Shown here piece by piece: positions 16,471 through 25,004 of a DNA stretch of 64,000 bases. The position numbers and the translations under genes were made by a program. The DNA is from JAMHWF01 sp035911095 (GTDB lineage: Bacteria; Pseudomonadota; Gammaproteobacteria; Burkholderiales; Burkholderiaceae_C). The DNA is taken from positions 15,199 through 79,198 of the forward strand of contig JAMHWF010000070.1 of assembly GCA_035911095.1 (NCBI GenBank), in the 5' to 3' direction. The notes below the pieces were generated by a model. It had not been told where the DNA came from. It searched no databases and saw only the letters and a program-made list of their open reading frames with translations. Position 1 is the stretch's first letter, and every line of letters starts with the position of its first letter.

Positions 16471-17571
16471 TCAGGCCGTGGCGCCCGAGGTGGCGCGCAG
16501 CGCGCCGACTTCGCCCGGATCGACCAGCGCCTGGCAGCCGCGGCCGCGCGTCTTGGCGAGGTAGAGCGCGCCGTCGGCCCGCGTGAAAGCGTCGCTCGGG
16601 CCGTCGGCGGCGAGCACCGGCGCGACGCCGGCCGAGAAGTCGTAGCGGAAGCCGGGCCGGGTCGGCAGCGGCACCGCGCCGCGCAGGGCGCCGCGCAGCC
16701 GGGCCAGGGCCTCGTCGGCGCCGGTGATCGTCGTGTTCGGCATCAGCAGCAGGAAGCCGCAGTCGCCGATACGGCCGAGTTCGTCGAGTGGCCGCAGGTG
16801 GCGGCGCACCTGGCCTGCGAAGTGTTCGAGCAGGCGGTCGCCGTCCTCGCGGCCATGCTGGCCCACCGCAGTGCCGAAATCGTCGATCTCGAGCACCGCG
16901 AGCGAGAGCGGCATGCGCAACTGGCGCGAGGTGGCGAGCAAGGTGTCGAGGCGGTGCAGGATGTTGCGCCGGTTCGGCAGCCCGGTCAGCACGTCGATCT
17001 GGCCGGCATCCGGGCTGGCATGCGCCTCGTCGCCGTCGGCGGGCGCAGGGGCCGACAGCGCCGTCACGTCGCTGACGACGACGAGCAGCCAGCCGTCCGA
17101 TTGCAGCGATTCGGTGATCCAGAGCCGCTGGCCGTCGACGCGGCGCGACTCGAAGGCCCGCGAGGGCATCTGGCGGTGGCTGCGGCGCTCGCTCGCGAGC
17201 CAGGCCTCGATGTCGTCGGTCTCGATCAGCAGCCCGCGACGGTTCGCGTGGCAGCCGCGCATCAGCGCCTCCCACGAGGGCTGGTCGTCGACGCGGGCCG
17301 CATAGGCCTCGGCGAACGCCGGGTTCGCATGCCGCAGGCGCTCCATCGGATCGAACAGGCCGATGCCCGTCGAACCGACGTTCAGACAGGCCAGCAGGTG
17401 CAGATCGATCGTCGAGTCCAAGTCGAAGGGGCCGCGGGGCGGCGAGGCATTGCGGGGCGACTCAGCCCAAGGGCGCAGGATATCGTCGTGGCGAGGGCCG
17501 AACCGGTTGGAGACGGTCAGGAACGGCCAAATGTCGTCTGATTTCTCGGCACGGACCGTTTCGAGTTGCAA
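16471..17571 (-). CDS. PAS domain protein with a degenerate GGDEF domain
   Basis: The protein has an N-terminal PAS-like domain (from LLACLNVGSTGIGLFDP) and a C-terminal GGDEF fold beginning DVLTGLPNRRN. The catalytic signature RxGGDEF is replaced by RIGDCGF, and the metal-binding segment reads LEIDDFGTAV, so cyclase activity is unlikely. It may bind GTP or c-di-GMP as a regulatory domain instead. The start is uncertain: the frame runs on into the divergent cusF-like gene, so I chose a TTG at 17571 with GGGA upstream. A TTG at 17421 is the main alternative, which also keeps the PAS domain whole. Confidence 0.7.
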   Translation of the reverse strand: MQLETVRAEKSDDIWPFLTVSNRFGPRHDDILRPWAESPRNASPPRGPFDLDSTIDLHLLACLNVGSTGIGLFDPMERLRHANPAFAEAYAARVDDQPSWEALMRGCHANRRGLLIETDDIEAWLASERRSHRQMPSRAFESRRVDGQRLWITESLQSDGWLLVVVSDVTALSAPAPADGDEAHASPDAGQIDVLTGLPNRRNILHRLDTLLATSRQLRMPLSLAVLEIDDFGTAVGQHGREDGDRLLEHFAGQVRRHLRPLDELGRIGDCGFLLLMPNTTITGADEALARLRGALRGAVPLPTRPGFRYDFSAGVAPVLAADGPSDAFTRADGALYLAKTRGRGCQALVDPGEVGALRATSGATA

Positions 17572-17676
17572 GCATTCCCGACGGAATGCACCGCAGGCTG
17601 CGCAAGCAGCGATCGTGCCCCACGGCCGGAACCATCCCCGCTGCTCCTCCGTCCAACACCTGACATGGGAAATCCG

Positions 17677-17964
17677 ATGCACATGCTCCGTCTGGCCACA
17701 GCCGCCGTCCTCGTCTCCGTCGCCACCGCGGGCTTGGGGCAGGCGCTGGTGAGCGGCGAGGTTCGCAAGGTCGACACCGCCACCGGTCGGCTGACGCTGA
17801 ACCATGGCGAGGTGAAGAACCTCGACATGCCGCCGATGAACAACATGGTCTACCGGGTACAGAACCCGGCGCTGCTGGCCGACCTGAAGCCGGGCGACAA
17901 GATCCAGTTCAGCGCCGAGAAGATCGGCGGCGCCTACACCGTCACCACCATCCGCAAGCCCTGA
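17677..17964 (+). CDS. CusF-like periplasmic copper-binding protein
   Basis: This 95-residue exported protein has a signal peptide (MLRLATAAVLVSVATAGLGQA) and a small OB-fold of the CusF type. Likely metal residues are His and Met in LTLNHGEVKNLDMPPMNNM, while the Trp of E. coli CusF is absent. CusF delivers Cu(I)/Ag(I) to the CusCBA pump; no efflux genes are nearby, so this copy may act alone as a periplasmic copper buffer. Three in-frame Met codons (17665, 17677, 17683) could start it. Divergent from the GGDEF-like gene and convergent with the hydrolase gene. Confidence 0.75.
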   Translation: MHMLRLATAAVLVSVATAGLGQALVSGEVRKVDTATGRLTLNHGEVKNLDMPPMNNMVYRVQNPALLADLKPGDKIQFSAEKIGGAYTVTTIRKP

Positions 17965-17965
17965 A

Positions 17966-18985
17966 TCAGCGACTGCCGCTCAGGCGCGCGCAGCCGGGCC
18001 GCTCGCGCCGCTCGGCCTGATCGTCGAGCCAGTCCAGCGCCTGCTCCCACAGCGCAGCCACCTCGGGACGAAAGTAGCCGAGGTGCCCGATGCGGCGCAG
18101 GCCGAAGGCGCGCGGCGCGAGGTCGAGCGTCTGCCGCGGTGCATTCCGGTAGCCCTCGAAGAAGGCGTCGCGGGAGCGCGGTGGCGACCAGCGGTCGTCG
18201 GTCGCGTTGACCGCGAGGATCGGCGTGCGGATCGCCTCGAAGCGCCGCACGACCTCGGCCTGGGCCGGGTCGTCGAAGAAGTTGCGCGGCAGGCGGCACC
18301 AGCGCTTCCACTGGCGATAGAAGTCGAGCGGCAGATCCTCGCCCATGCCGAGCCGGCTCCACGACAGGTAGCCGCTGAAGCCGGTGAGCAGCGGGCCGAA
18401 CACGTGCCACAGCGCCAGCACCCGCGCGCGCTCGAGCCGCGGCATCCAGCCGTGCCAGCCGGCACCGGTGCCGAAAGTGCAGAAGCCGGTCACCCGACGG
18501 TGGTTCGGCAGCACGCCGAAGGCATGCCCGGCGTACGAGTGGCCGACGACGTGCAGCGGCACGCTGCGGCTGGTCATTGCGTCGACCGCGGTCGCGAGGT
18601 CGAGCCGCCCCCAGTCGAAGTAATCCAGGCGGAAGTCGCGCAAGTCTTTCGGGGCCGACTCGCCGATGCCGCGGTAGTCGAAGGTCAGCACCGCATAGCC
18701 GCGCGCCGCGGCCCAGACGGCGAAGCGCCGGTAGAAGCGCTGCGGCACCGCAGTGGCGCCGGCGACGACCAGGTGGGCGCGCGCCGGCCCGCTGCTGGCA
18801 GAGAAGTAATGCCCGGCGAGCGGATAACCGTCGGCGGCATGCAGCAGCACGCGCTCGCCCTCGCGCTGGCGGGACGACGGCGCCGACGCCGTGGCCGGCA
18901 AGGCGGCCGCCGTCGGGGCCCGCGGCAGATCGGAGACATCGAGCCGGTGGCGGCCCGGAAACGGGATCGGTTGCGCGTGTGACAT
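17966..18985 (-). CDS. Alpha/beta hydrolase
   Basis: This 339-residue cytoplasmic protein of the serine alpha/beta-hydrolase fold has its nucleophile in VVGHSYAGHA, an acid candidate in VNATDDRW and a His candidate in IGHLGYFRP. The block VLTFDYRGIGES is typical for lipase- or esterase-like members annotated as serine aminopeptidase/hydrolase-4-like. The substrate cannot be deduced. It ends 2 nt from the convergent CusF-like gene, so the two share a terminator zone. Confidence 0.8.
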   Translation of the reverse strand: MSHAQPIPFPGRHRLDVSDLPRAPTAAALPATASAPSSRQREGERVLLHAADGYPLAGHYFSASSGPARAHLVVAGATAVPQRFYRRFAVWAAARGYAVLTFDYRGIGESAPKDLRDFRLDYFDWGRLDLATAVDAMTSRSVPLHVVGHSYAGHAFGVLPNHRRVTGFCTFGTGAGWHGWMPRLERARVLALWHVFGPLLTGFSGYLSWSRLGMGEDLPLDFYRQWKRWCRLPRNFFDDPAQAEVVRRFEAIRTPILAVNATDDRWSPPRSRDAFFEGYRNAPRQTLDLAPRAFGLRRIGHLGYFRPEVAALWEQALDWLDDQAERRERPGCARLSGSR

Positions 18986-19066
18986 GACCTGTGTTCCTGT
19001 TGACCGGGGGGAGGCCGGTGGCGTCCGCCGCCAAGCGTCCCGACCTCGCTGTTCTTCACGAGCCGC

Positions 19067-19651
19067 TCAGAAGAGCAGCGGCTCCTCGTCCGCCGGGCCC
19101 TGGCGCGGCATCGCGGCCACGCTGCGTCGCCAGTTCACCGAGGTGCCATCCGCGTACCGGGCGACGAGGCCGAAGGGCTCGACCGCCGCGCTGAATCCCC
19201 AGTTCTCGCGGTAGACCGTCAGGCGCACGCGCCCGTCGAGGCTCGGCCCCGCGCGGCCCGCCGGCCGGCAACCCTGGGCGAACCACTCCAGTTCGAACGG
19301 CCGGTCGGGGACGGGCGCACCGGCCGCCAGCGGCTCGCCGTCGACCAGCACCTGCGTGCCGGCGCCGCAGCGGGCGCGCGGCCGCGGGTCGACCCAGCGC
19401 AGCGGCCCCTCCTCGGTCGCCACGGCCGGCACCAGCAGCCAGTTGAGGGCGAAGCGACTCGCCTCCGCCGCGCGGCTGTCGAACCCTGCCGCGTGCGCCT
19501 CGCGCACCGGCGACAACGAGTTGCCGAGCTGGAACGTGGCGATCAGCAGCAACACCTCCGCGAGCAGGCAGGCAGCGACCAAGCCCGGCGGCCAGCGCCT
19601 GCCGCGCGCGGGCCTGGCGGCAGGCGGCTCCGGTGCTTCGAACGGCTTCAT
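19067..19651 (-). CDS. Hypothetical protein anchored by one N-terminal helix
   Basis: I do not recognise this 194-residue protein. A basic start (ARPARGRRWPPG) is followed by one hydrophobic helix (LVAACLLAEVLLLIATFQL), so the rest is probably periplasmic. The soluble part has two Cys (RARCGAG and AQGCRPAG) that could form a disulfide and a beta-rich end. AAGGAGGTCCTC before the ATG at 19651 is a near-perfect ribosome binding site, which fixes the start and supports a real gene. Divergent from the response regulator gene at 19896. Confidence 0.6.
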   Translation of the reverse strand: MKPFEAPEPPAARPARGRRWPPGLVAACLLAEVLLLIATFQLGNSLSPVREAHAAGFDSRAAEASRFALNWLLVPAVATEEGPLRWVDPRPRARCGAGTQVLVDGEPLAAGAPVPDRPFELEWFAQGCRPAGRAGPSLDGRVRLTVYRENWGFSAAVEPFGLVARYADGTSVNWRRSVAAMPRQGPADEEPLLF

Positions 19652-19895
19652 GAGGACCTCCTTGCTGTGGTGTGCCGCCAGTCTCGCGACGCCGCGCAGC
19701 AGCCCGATTTCAGAACCGGGGCCTCTGTGTTTCGTTTGTTTTTGCGGGGCCTGCAGGTTGAGCGGGCGCCATGCCTTCGCACTAAGCTCGGCCCGCCCCC
19801 GACGCCGTGTCGCGCCCGGTCTGCCCACCCGGCAGGCGCGCGACGCCGGCGGGCCATCACAGAGGCCGCCATGACGCCTCGAGGAGCCGCCACCC

Positions 19896-20606
19896 ATGAA
19901 CGCCAAGGCCACGATCCTGGTCGTCGACGACGAGCCCGACGTGCGCGAAGTCGTCGAGGAATACCTCGCTTCGCATGGATACGACGCGATCGGCGCGGAG
20001 GACGCGGCCGTGGCGCGCGGGATCCTCGCGCAACGGCCGGTCGACCTCGCGCTGCTCGACATCACGATGCCCGGCGAGGACGGCCTGAGCCTGGCGCGCC
20101 ACCTGCGCGAGCGCCACCCGAAGACCGCGGTCGTGATGCTGACCTCGACCGACACCGTGGTCGACCGCATCGTCGGCCTCGAGATGGGCGCCGACGACTA
20201 CGTCACCAAGCCCTTCGACCCGCGCGAACTGCTCGCCCGCCTGCGCAGCGTGCTGCGCCGCACCTCCGCCTCGCTGGTGGCCGAGCTGGGCGCCGAGCGG
20301 GTGCGCATCGGGCGCTGCGTGATCGACCTCGCCGGGCGCCGCCTGCGCGACGAGCAGGGCGACGAGGTGCCGGTCTCGCCGCTCGAGTTCGACCTGCTGA
20401 AGGCGCTGGCCGAGCACCCGCACCGGGTGCTCTCGCGCGAGCGCATCCTCAACCTCGGCCAGCAGCGCGACTGGCACCCCTTCGACCGCAGCGTCGACCT
20501 GCGCGTGATGCGGCTGCGCAAGAAGGTCGAGCCCGACCCCGAGCACCCGCGCTACATCCGCACGGTGCGCAACGCGGGCTACGTCTTCGTGCCCGACGGG
20601 AGCTGA
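19896..20606 (+). CDS. OmpR/PhoB-family response regulator
   Basis: This 236-residue regulator has an N-terminal receiver (DDEP, phospho-acceptor Asp near residue 55 in LALLDITMPGEDG, Thr-Lys switch in YVTKPFDP) and a C-terminal winged helix (LEFDLLKALAEHPHRVLSRE, RSVDLRVMRLRKKVE, IRTVRNAGYVF). It is followed after 2 nt by the binding lipoprotein gene and then the hybrid kinase, so it is the likely output of that kinase. Targets are unknown; the 244-nt divergent gap upstream is a plausible autoregulatory site. Confidence 0.93.
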   Translation: MNAKATILVVDDEPDVREVVEEYLASHGYDAIGAEDAAVARGILAQRPVDLALLDITMPGEDGLSLARHLRERHPKTAVVMLTSTDTVVDRIVGLEMGADDYVTKPFDPRELLARLRSVLRRTSASLVAELGAERVRIGRCVIDLAGRRLRDEQGDEVPVSPLEFDLLKALAEHPHRVLSRERILNLGQQRDWHPFDRSVDLRVMRLRKKVEPDPEHPRYIRTVRNAGYVFVPDGS

Positions 20607-20608
20607 CG

Positions 20609-21649
20609 ATGACGATGCGCCGCCCTGCCCCCCGCCCGCCGGCCCGCCGCCGCGCGCTGCAACGCCCCGCCTCGCCGCGCCGCCGCCGCGTGCTGCAGTG
20701 GACGCCGGCGCTCGCCCTCGCCCTCGCGCCCGCGCTCGCCGGCTGCATGCGCGAGCCCGAGCCGCTGCTGCGCATCGGCACCAACGTCTGGCTCGGCAGC
20801 GAGCCGCTCTACCTGGCACGCGAACTCGGCCGGCTGGACGCGAGACAGGTCCGCCTGGTCGAGTACCCGTCGGCGAGCGAGGTGCTGCGCGCCTACCGCA
20901 ACCAAGCGATCGACGGCATGGTGATCAGCCTCGACGAGCTGCTCGGCCTGGCCGCCGACGGGCTGGCGCCGCGCATCGTCGCGGTCGCCGACGTCTCGAA
21001 CGGCGCCGACGTCGTCGTCGGCCGCGCCGGCATGCAGTCGATGCGTGACCTGGCCGGGCGACCGGTCGCGGTCGAGGGCGGCGCGCTCGGTGCCTACGTG
21101 CTGGCGCGCGCGCTCGCGCTCTCCGACATGCGCCCCGGCGACGTGCGCCCGGTGCTGCTCGATTCCTACGAGCAGCCGCAGGCCTTCGCCGAGGGCCGCG
21201 TCGACGGCGCGGTCACCTTCGACCCCTACCGCAGCCAGCTGCTGGCGAGCGGCGCCACGACGCTCTTCGACAGCACCCGCATCCCGGGCGAGATCGTCGA
21301 CCTGATCGTGGTGCGCGACACCAGCCTCGCGCGCCAGCCGCAGGCGATCCAGGCGCTGCTCGCCGGCTGGTTCGACGCGCTCGACGCGATCGCCCGCGAC
21401 CCGGGCGAGGCCGCGCACCGCATGGGCGCGCGCCAGCAGATCGGCGCCGACCAGCTGCGCCGCGGCCTGCGCCTGCTGCGCCTGCCCACGCGCGACGAGA
21501 ACCTGCAGATGCTCGGCGGCCAGACGCCTGCGCTGGCCGCCAGCGGCCGCCGGTTGATGTCGCTGATGCTCGAGGCCAGGCTGCTGCGCGAGCCGGTCGA
21601 CATCGACGCCGTGATCGACGCCGGGCCGCTCCTCGTCGCGACGCGCTGA
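20609..21649 (+). CDS. Orphan solute-binding lipoprotein (NrtA/SsuA/NMT1-like)
   Basis: This 346-residue periplasmic binding protein resembles those of nitrate/sulfonate/thiamine-precursor ABC importers (LRIGTNVWLGSEPLYLAREL, then GRPVAVEGGALGAYVLARAL). The N-terminus is Arg-rich (SPRRRRVLQW), then hydrophobic and ends in the lipobox LAGC near residue 46, suggesting a Tat- or Sec-exported lipoprotein. No permease or ATPase is next to it; it is sandwiched between a response regulator and a hybrid kinase. I infer a sensing rather than an uptake role. The 15-nt run around the start (GATGACGATG) offers two Met codons. Confidence 0.8.
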   Translation: MTMRRPAPRPPARRRALQRPASPRRRRVLQWTPALALALAPALAGCMREPEPLLRIGTNVWLGSEPLYLARELGRLDARQVRLVEYPSASEVLRAYRNQAIDGMVISLDELLGLAADGLAPRIVAVADVSNGADVVVGRAGMQSMRDLAGRPVAVEGGALGAYVLARALALSDMRPGDVRPVLLDSYEQPQAFAEGRVDGAVTFDPYRSQLLASGATTLFDSTRIPGEIVDLIVVRDTSLARQPQAIQALLAGWFDALDAIARDPGEAAHRMGARQQIGADQLRRGLRLLRLPTRDENLQMLGGQTPALAASGRRLMSLMLEARLLREPVDIDAVIDAGPLLVATR

Positions 21650-21683
21650 CAGCCTGAGCGCCCGAGGCGCCGCCGAGCCGACG

Positions 21684-24029
21684 ATGAACCTGCGCCTGCC
21701 GGCCACGCTGAAGCTGACGGTGCCGCTGCTGCTGCTCGGCTTCGCCGCCGCGCTGAGCGCCGTCAACCTGCTGGTCAACCTGCCGCGCGCCGAACAGGCG
21801 GCCGACGCCGAGAGCCACGAGCGCGCGACACAGGAGCTCTCGCGGCTGCAGAGCACGCTCGAGTACCTGCTGCTGCGCGGCGACCTGGCCGCGGCCCAGC
21901 AGCAGGTCGCGCTGGCGCACAACCACGACACCGACCTGGTCGCGATGGCCGACGAGCGCCAGGTGGTGATCGCCGCCACGCGACGCGCCTGGATCGGCCG
22001 CCCGCTGCCGATCGTCGCGCCGGTCTTCGACGCGGCCCAGGCCCAGCGCGCGGCCGACGGGCGCCGCGGCACGCTGGTGCATGACGTCGAGGGCCGCGCC
22101 CTGCTCGGCTATGCCGGCGTGCAGATGGCCGGCGGCGGCGAGAGCCTGCGCCCTTCGCGCACCGGCGCGCTCTTCCTGCGCCACGACCTGGCGCGCGCCC
22201 GCGGCGAGGCGCGCCGCCTGGTGCTCGAGCAGTCGCTGTACTGGTCGGGCGCGGTCGCGGCGCTGGCGCTGGCGCTCTGGCTTGCCTTCCACGTACTGCT
22301 GACGCGGCGCAGCGCGCGCCTCGTGCAGGCCGCCGAGCAGTTCGCCACCGGCAACCTCGAGGCGCGCACCGGAGTCGAGGGCGGGGACGAACTGGGCCGC
22401 CTCGGCCGCGTGCTCGACACGATGGCGCCGCGCCTGGCCGAGGCGCAGCGACGCCTGCGCGAGGACATCGCCGAGCGCGAGCGGGCCCAGGCCGCGCTGC
22501 GCGTGTCCGAGGCGAGCTATCGCGCGATCTTCGACGCCACCGAGGACGCGATCTTCGTCCACGACCTCGCCAGCGGCGTGATCCTCGACGCCAACCCCAA
22601 GGCCTGCACCAACTTCGGCTATACGCTCGACGAGCTGCGCCGCCTCGAGATCGGCGCGCTGGGCAGCGGCGAGCGGCCCTACACCCAGGGCGATGCGCTC
22701 GTGCTGCTCGAGCGCGCGGCCGCCGGAGAGCAGCTACGCTTCGAATGGCGCAGCCGCGACAAGGGCGGCCGCCAGCGCTGGGACGAGATCGTGCTGAAGC
22801 GCGCGACGATCGGCGGCCACGACCGCGTGCTCGCGATCGCGCGCGACGTCACCGACAAGAAGCGTGCCGCCGAGGCGCTGGCGAGCCAGCGCGAGGCGCT
22901 GTACCAGCGCGAGAAGCTGGCCGCGCTCGGCTCGCTGCTGGCCGGCGTCGCGCACGAGCTGAACAACCCGCTGTCGGTGGTCGTCGCGCGCGCGGTGCTG
23001 CTGGAGGAGCAGGGCGGCCCGTCGACGCGCCATGCAGCATCGAAGATCCGCAGCGCCGCCGAGCGTTGCGCGCGCATCGTGCGCACCTTCCTCGCAATGG
23101 CGCGGCGCCAGCCGCCGGAGCACCGCCCGGTGGCGATCGACGAGGTGATCGGCGCCGCCCTCGACATCGCCGGCTACGCGCTGCGCAGCGCCGGCATCGA
23201 GACCCGGCTCGATCTCGCGCCCGGCGTGCCGCGCGTTTCGGCCGACGCCGACCAGCTGCACCAGGTGCTGCTGAACCTGCTGCTGAACGCCCAGCAGTCG
23301 CTGCGCGACGAGCCCCCGCCGCGGCGCATCGAGGTCAGGACGCGCCACGACGCGCCGGCGGGCGTGCTGCGCATCACCGTCGCCGACAACGGGCCCGGCG
23401 TGCCGGCGGCGCTGCGGGCGCGCGTGTTCGAACCCTATTTCACGACCAAGCCGACCGGCCTGGGCACCGGCGTCGGCCTGGCCGTGAGCCTGGGCATCGT
23501 CGAGGCGCACGACGGCACGCTGACGCTCGACTGCCCGCCGGGCGGCGGCGCCAGCTTCACCGTCGCACTGCCGGTCGGCCCGGCCGCGGCCGGCGCGCGC
23601 GAGCGCCGTCCGCCGCCGCGCGCGGCGGGCGCGCCGGGGCTCGCGGTGCTCGTCGTCGACGACGAGGCCGAGATCCGCGAGATGCTGGCCGAGATCATCG
23701 CCGCCGATGGCTGCCGGGTGCACCTCGCCGCCTCCGGCGACGAGGCGCTGCGCCGTCTCGAGGCCGAAACCTTCGACGTCATCCTCACCGACCTGCGCAT
23801 GCCCGGGCTCGACGGGCGCGCGCTCTATGGCGAGATCGCCCAGCGCTGGCCCGAGAGCGCCGCGCGGGTCATCTTCGTCACCGGCGACACGCTCGCCGAC
23901 GGCCTGCAGGGCTTCGTCGAAGGCAGCGGGCGGCCGGTGATCGAGAAGCCTTTCCTGCCCGCCGACGTGCGGCGAGTGGTCGGCGAGCTCGCCGCGACCG
24001 CGAGCCGGCCGGTCGCGAGCCCGCCGTAG
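21684..24029 (+). CDS. Hybrid sensor histidine kinase (HAMP-PAS-HisKA-HATPase-REC)
   Basis: This 781-residue inner-membrane sensor has a first helix at residues about 9-30, a periplasmic domain of about 155 residues, a second helix at 186-206, HAMP at 207-260, PAS at 275-390, HisKA with phospho-acceptor His424 in GVAHELNNPL, HATPase (LLNLLLNAQQSL, ADNGPGVP, GTGVGLAVSLG) and a C-terminal receiver with Asp703 in LTDLRMPG. It follows the binding lipoprotein by 34 nt. The receiver but no Hpt domain implies either a separate Hpt protein or self-regulation of signal flow to the upstream OmpR-type regulator. Confidence 0.92.
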   Translation: MNLRLPATLKLTVPLLLLGFAAALSAVNLLVNLPRAEQAADAESHERATQELSRLQSTLEYLLLRGDLAAAQQQVALAHNHDTDLVAMADERQVVIAATRRAWIGRPLPIVAPVFDAAQAQRAADGRRGTLVHDVEGRALLGYAGVQMAGGGESLRPSRTGALFLRHDLARARGEARRLVLEQSLYWSGAVAALALALWLAFHVLLTRRSARLVQAAEQFATGNLEARTGVEGGDELGRLGRVLDTMAPRLAEAQRRLREDIAERERAQAALRVSEASYRAIFDATEDAIFVHDLASGVILDANPKACTNFGYTLDELRRLEIGALGSGERPYTQGDALVLLERAAAGEQLRFEWRSRDKGGRQRWDEIVLKRATIGGHDRVLAIARDVTDKKRAAEALASQREALYQREKLAALGSLLAGVAHELNNPLSVVVARAVLLEEQGGPSTRHAASKIRSAAERCARIVRTFLAMARRQPPEHRPVAIDEVIGAALDIAGYALRSAGIETRLDLAPGVPRVSADADQLHQVLLNLLLNAQQSLRDEPPPRRIEVRTRHDAPAGVLRITVADNGPGVPAALRARVFEPYFTTKPTGLGTGVGLAVSLGIVEAHDGTLTLDCPPGGGASFTVALPVGPAAAGARERRPPPRAAGAPGLAVLVVDDEAEIREMLAEIIAADGCRVHLAASGDEALRRLEAETFDVILTDLRMPGLDGRALYGEIAQRWPESAARVIFVTGDTLADGLQGFVEGSGRPVIEKPFLPADVRRVVGELAATASRPVASPP

Positions 24030-24083
24030 CCGACCGCGTCGCCCCGGCGCGCACGCCGGCTCGGCGGCGTGGCGACCGCCGCC

Positions 24084-24359
24084 TCAGGCGCGCGAGCCGA
24101 AGCGCTCGGCCGAGCGGGCGCGCGCCTTCTCGGCCTCGACCGCGCGGTCGCGCGGCGGTGCGCTGGTGGACATCGAGCCGATCAGGCGGCGCGCCGCCTC
24201 CGCGACCTCGGCCACCGCGCGCTCGAAGGCAGCCTCGTTGGCCTTCGACGGCACAGTGAAGCCGCTCAGCTTGCGCACGAACTGGAGCGAGGCGTCGCGG
24301 ATCTCGAGCTCGGTGGCCGGCGGCTCGAAGTTGAACAGGGTGCGGATGTTGCGGCACAT
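24084..24359 (-). CDS. DUF2277 family protein
   Basis: This 91-residue protein begins MCRNIRTLFNFEPPAT, the signature of DUF2277, small proteins found in many bacteria with unknown function. The segment QFVRKLSGFTVPSKANEAAF and the helix AVAEVAEAARRLI fit. The tail is charged and probably disordered. The frame is open further upstream, but this Met is conserved. It follows the GFA-family gene on the same strand by 43 nt. Confidence 0.85.
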   Translation of the reverse strand: MCRNIRTLFNFEPPATELEIRDASLQFVRKLSGFTVPSKANEAAFERAVAEVAEAARRLIGSMSTSAPPRDRAVEAEKARARSAERFGSRA

Positions 24360-24402
24360 GGCAAGGCCCTCGGCGTCAGGACGTCCCGCTCGGCGAGGCC
24401 GC

Positions 24403-24750
24403 TCAGGCCGAGCGGCCGTCGTATTCGTGCACCGGCACCGAGGCCAGGTCGAAGTCATCCAGGCAGCGCAGGTTGATCGCGGCCATCGCGTTGCCCTTCG
24501 AGTCGACGCCCTCGCCATACGGATGGATGCCGCAGACGCGGCAGAAGCGGTGGTGGATCCGGTGCTTGTTGAACTGGTAGTCGGCGGCGTTCTCGTCCGG
24601 CGTCAGCAGCGTGAACTGCGCCTTCGGCACGAACCACAGCATCGAGCCCTTGCGCTGGCAGATCGAGCAGTTGCAGGTGATCGCGGCGTCGACGCTGCCC
24701 TCGACCTCGTAGGCGACCTGGCCGCAGTGACAGCTTCCCTTGTAGCGCAT
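24403..24750 (-). CDS. GFA/CENP-V family zinc protein
   Basis: This 115-residue protein of the GFA fold is named after a glutathione-dependent formaldehyde-activating enzyme; most members have unproven functions. Zinc ligands are visible in GSCHCGQVAY, TCNCSICQRKG and HRFCRVCGIHPYG. Length is typical. It is co-directional with DUF2277. Formaldehyde or glutathione-adduct chemistry is possible but is inference. Confidence 0.88.
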   Translation of the reverse strand: MRYKGSCHCGQVAYEVEGSVDAAITCNCSICQRKGSMLWFVPKAQFTLLTPDENAADYQFNKHRIHHRFCRVCGIHPYGEGVDSKGNAMAAINLRCLDDFDLASVPVHEYDGRSA

Positions 24751-25004
24751 GGTGTCTCCCGGTGTGGATGCCGGGAAGAGGATAGGCGCAGGGCGCGACC
24801 CTGACAGCGTCCGGGCCACTGCCAGCCGGGACCGGGCAATGACGACGCGGGCTGCGAGCTCGCACCCGGGGTGGGCCTGCCGCCGGTGGCGCTGGTGGAG
24901 AATGCGCCCGCAACCTGCCTGGTGACTCGGACGAGGGCCGACGTGCCCCCGCCCCCTGCTTGCCCAAGGCGACCCGCGCCGCCGCACTTCCCCGAGGTCA
25001 CCGC

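Noticed and set aside
20609..21649. First gene of an ABC importer operon
   Set aside because: No permease or ATPase gene adjoins; the next gene is a hybrid kinase, so a transporter role is not supported.
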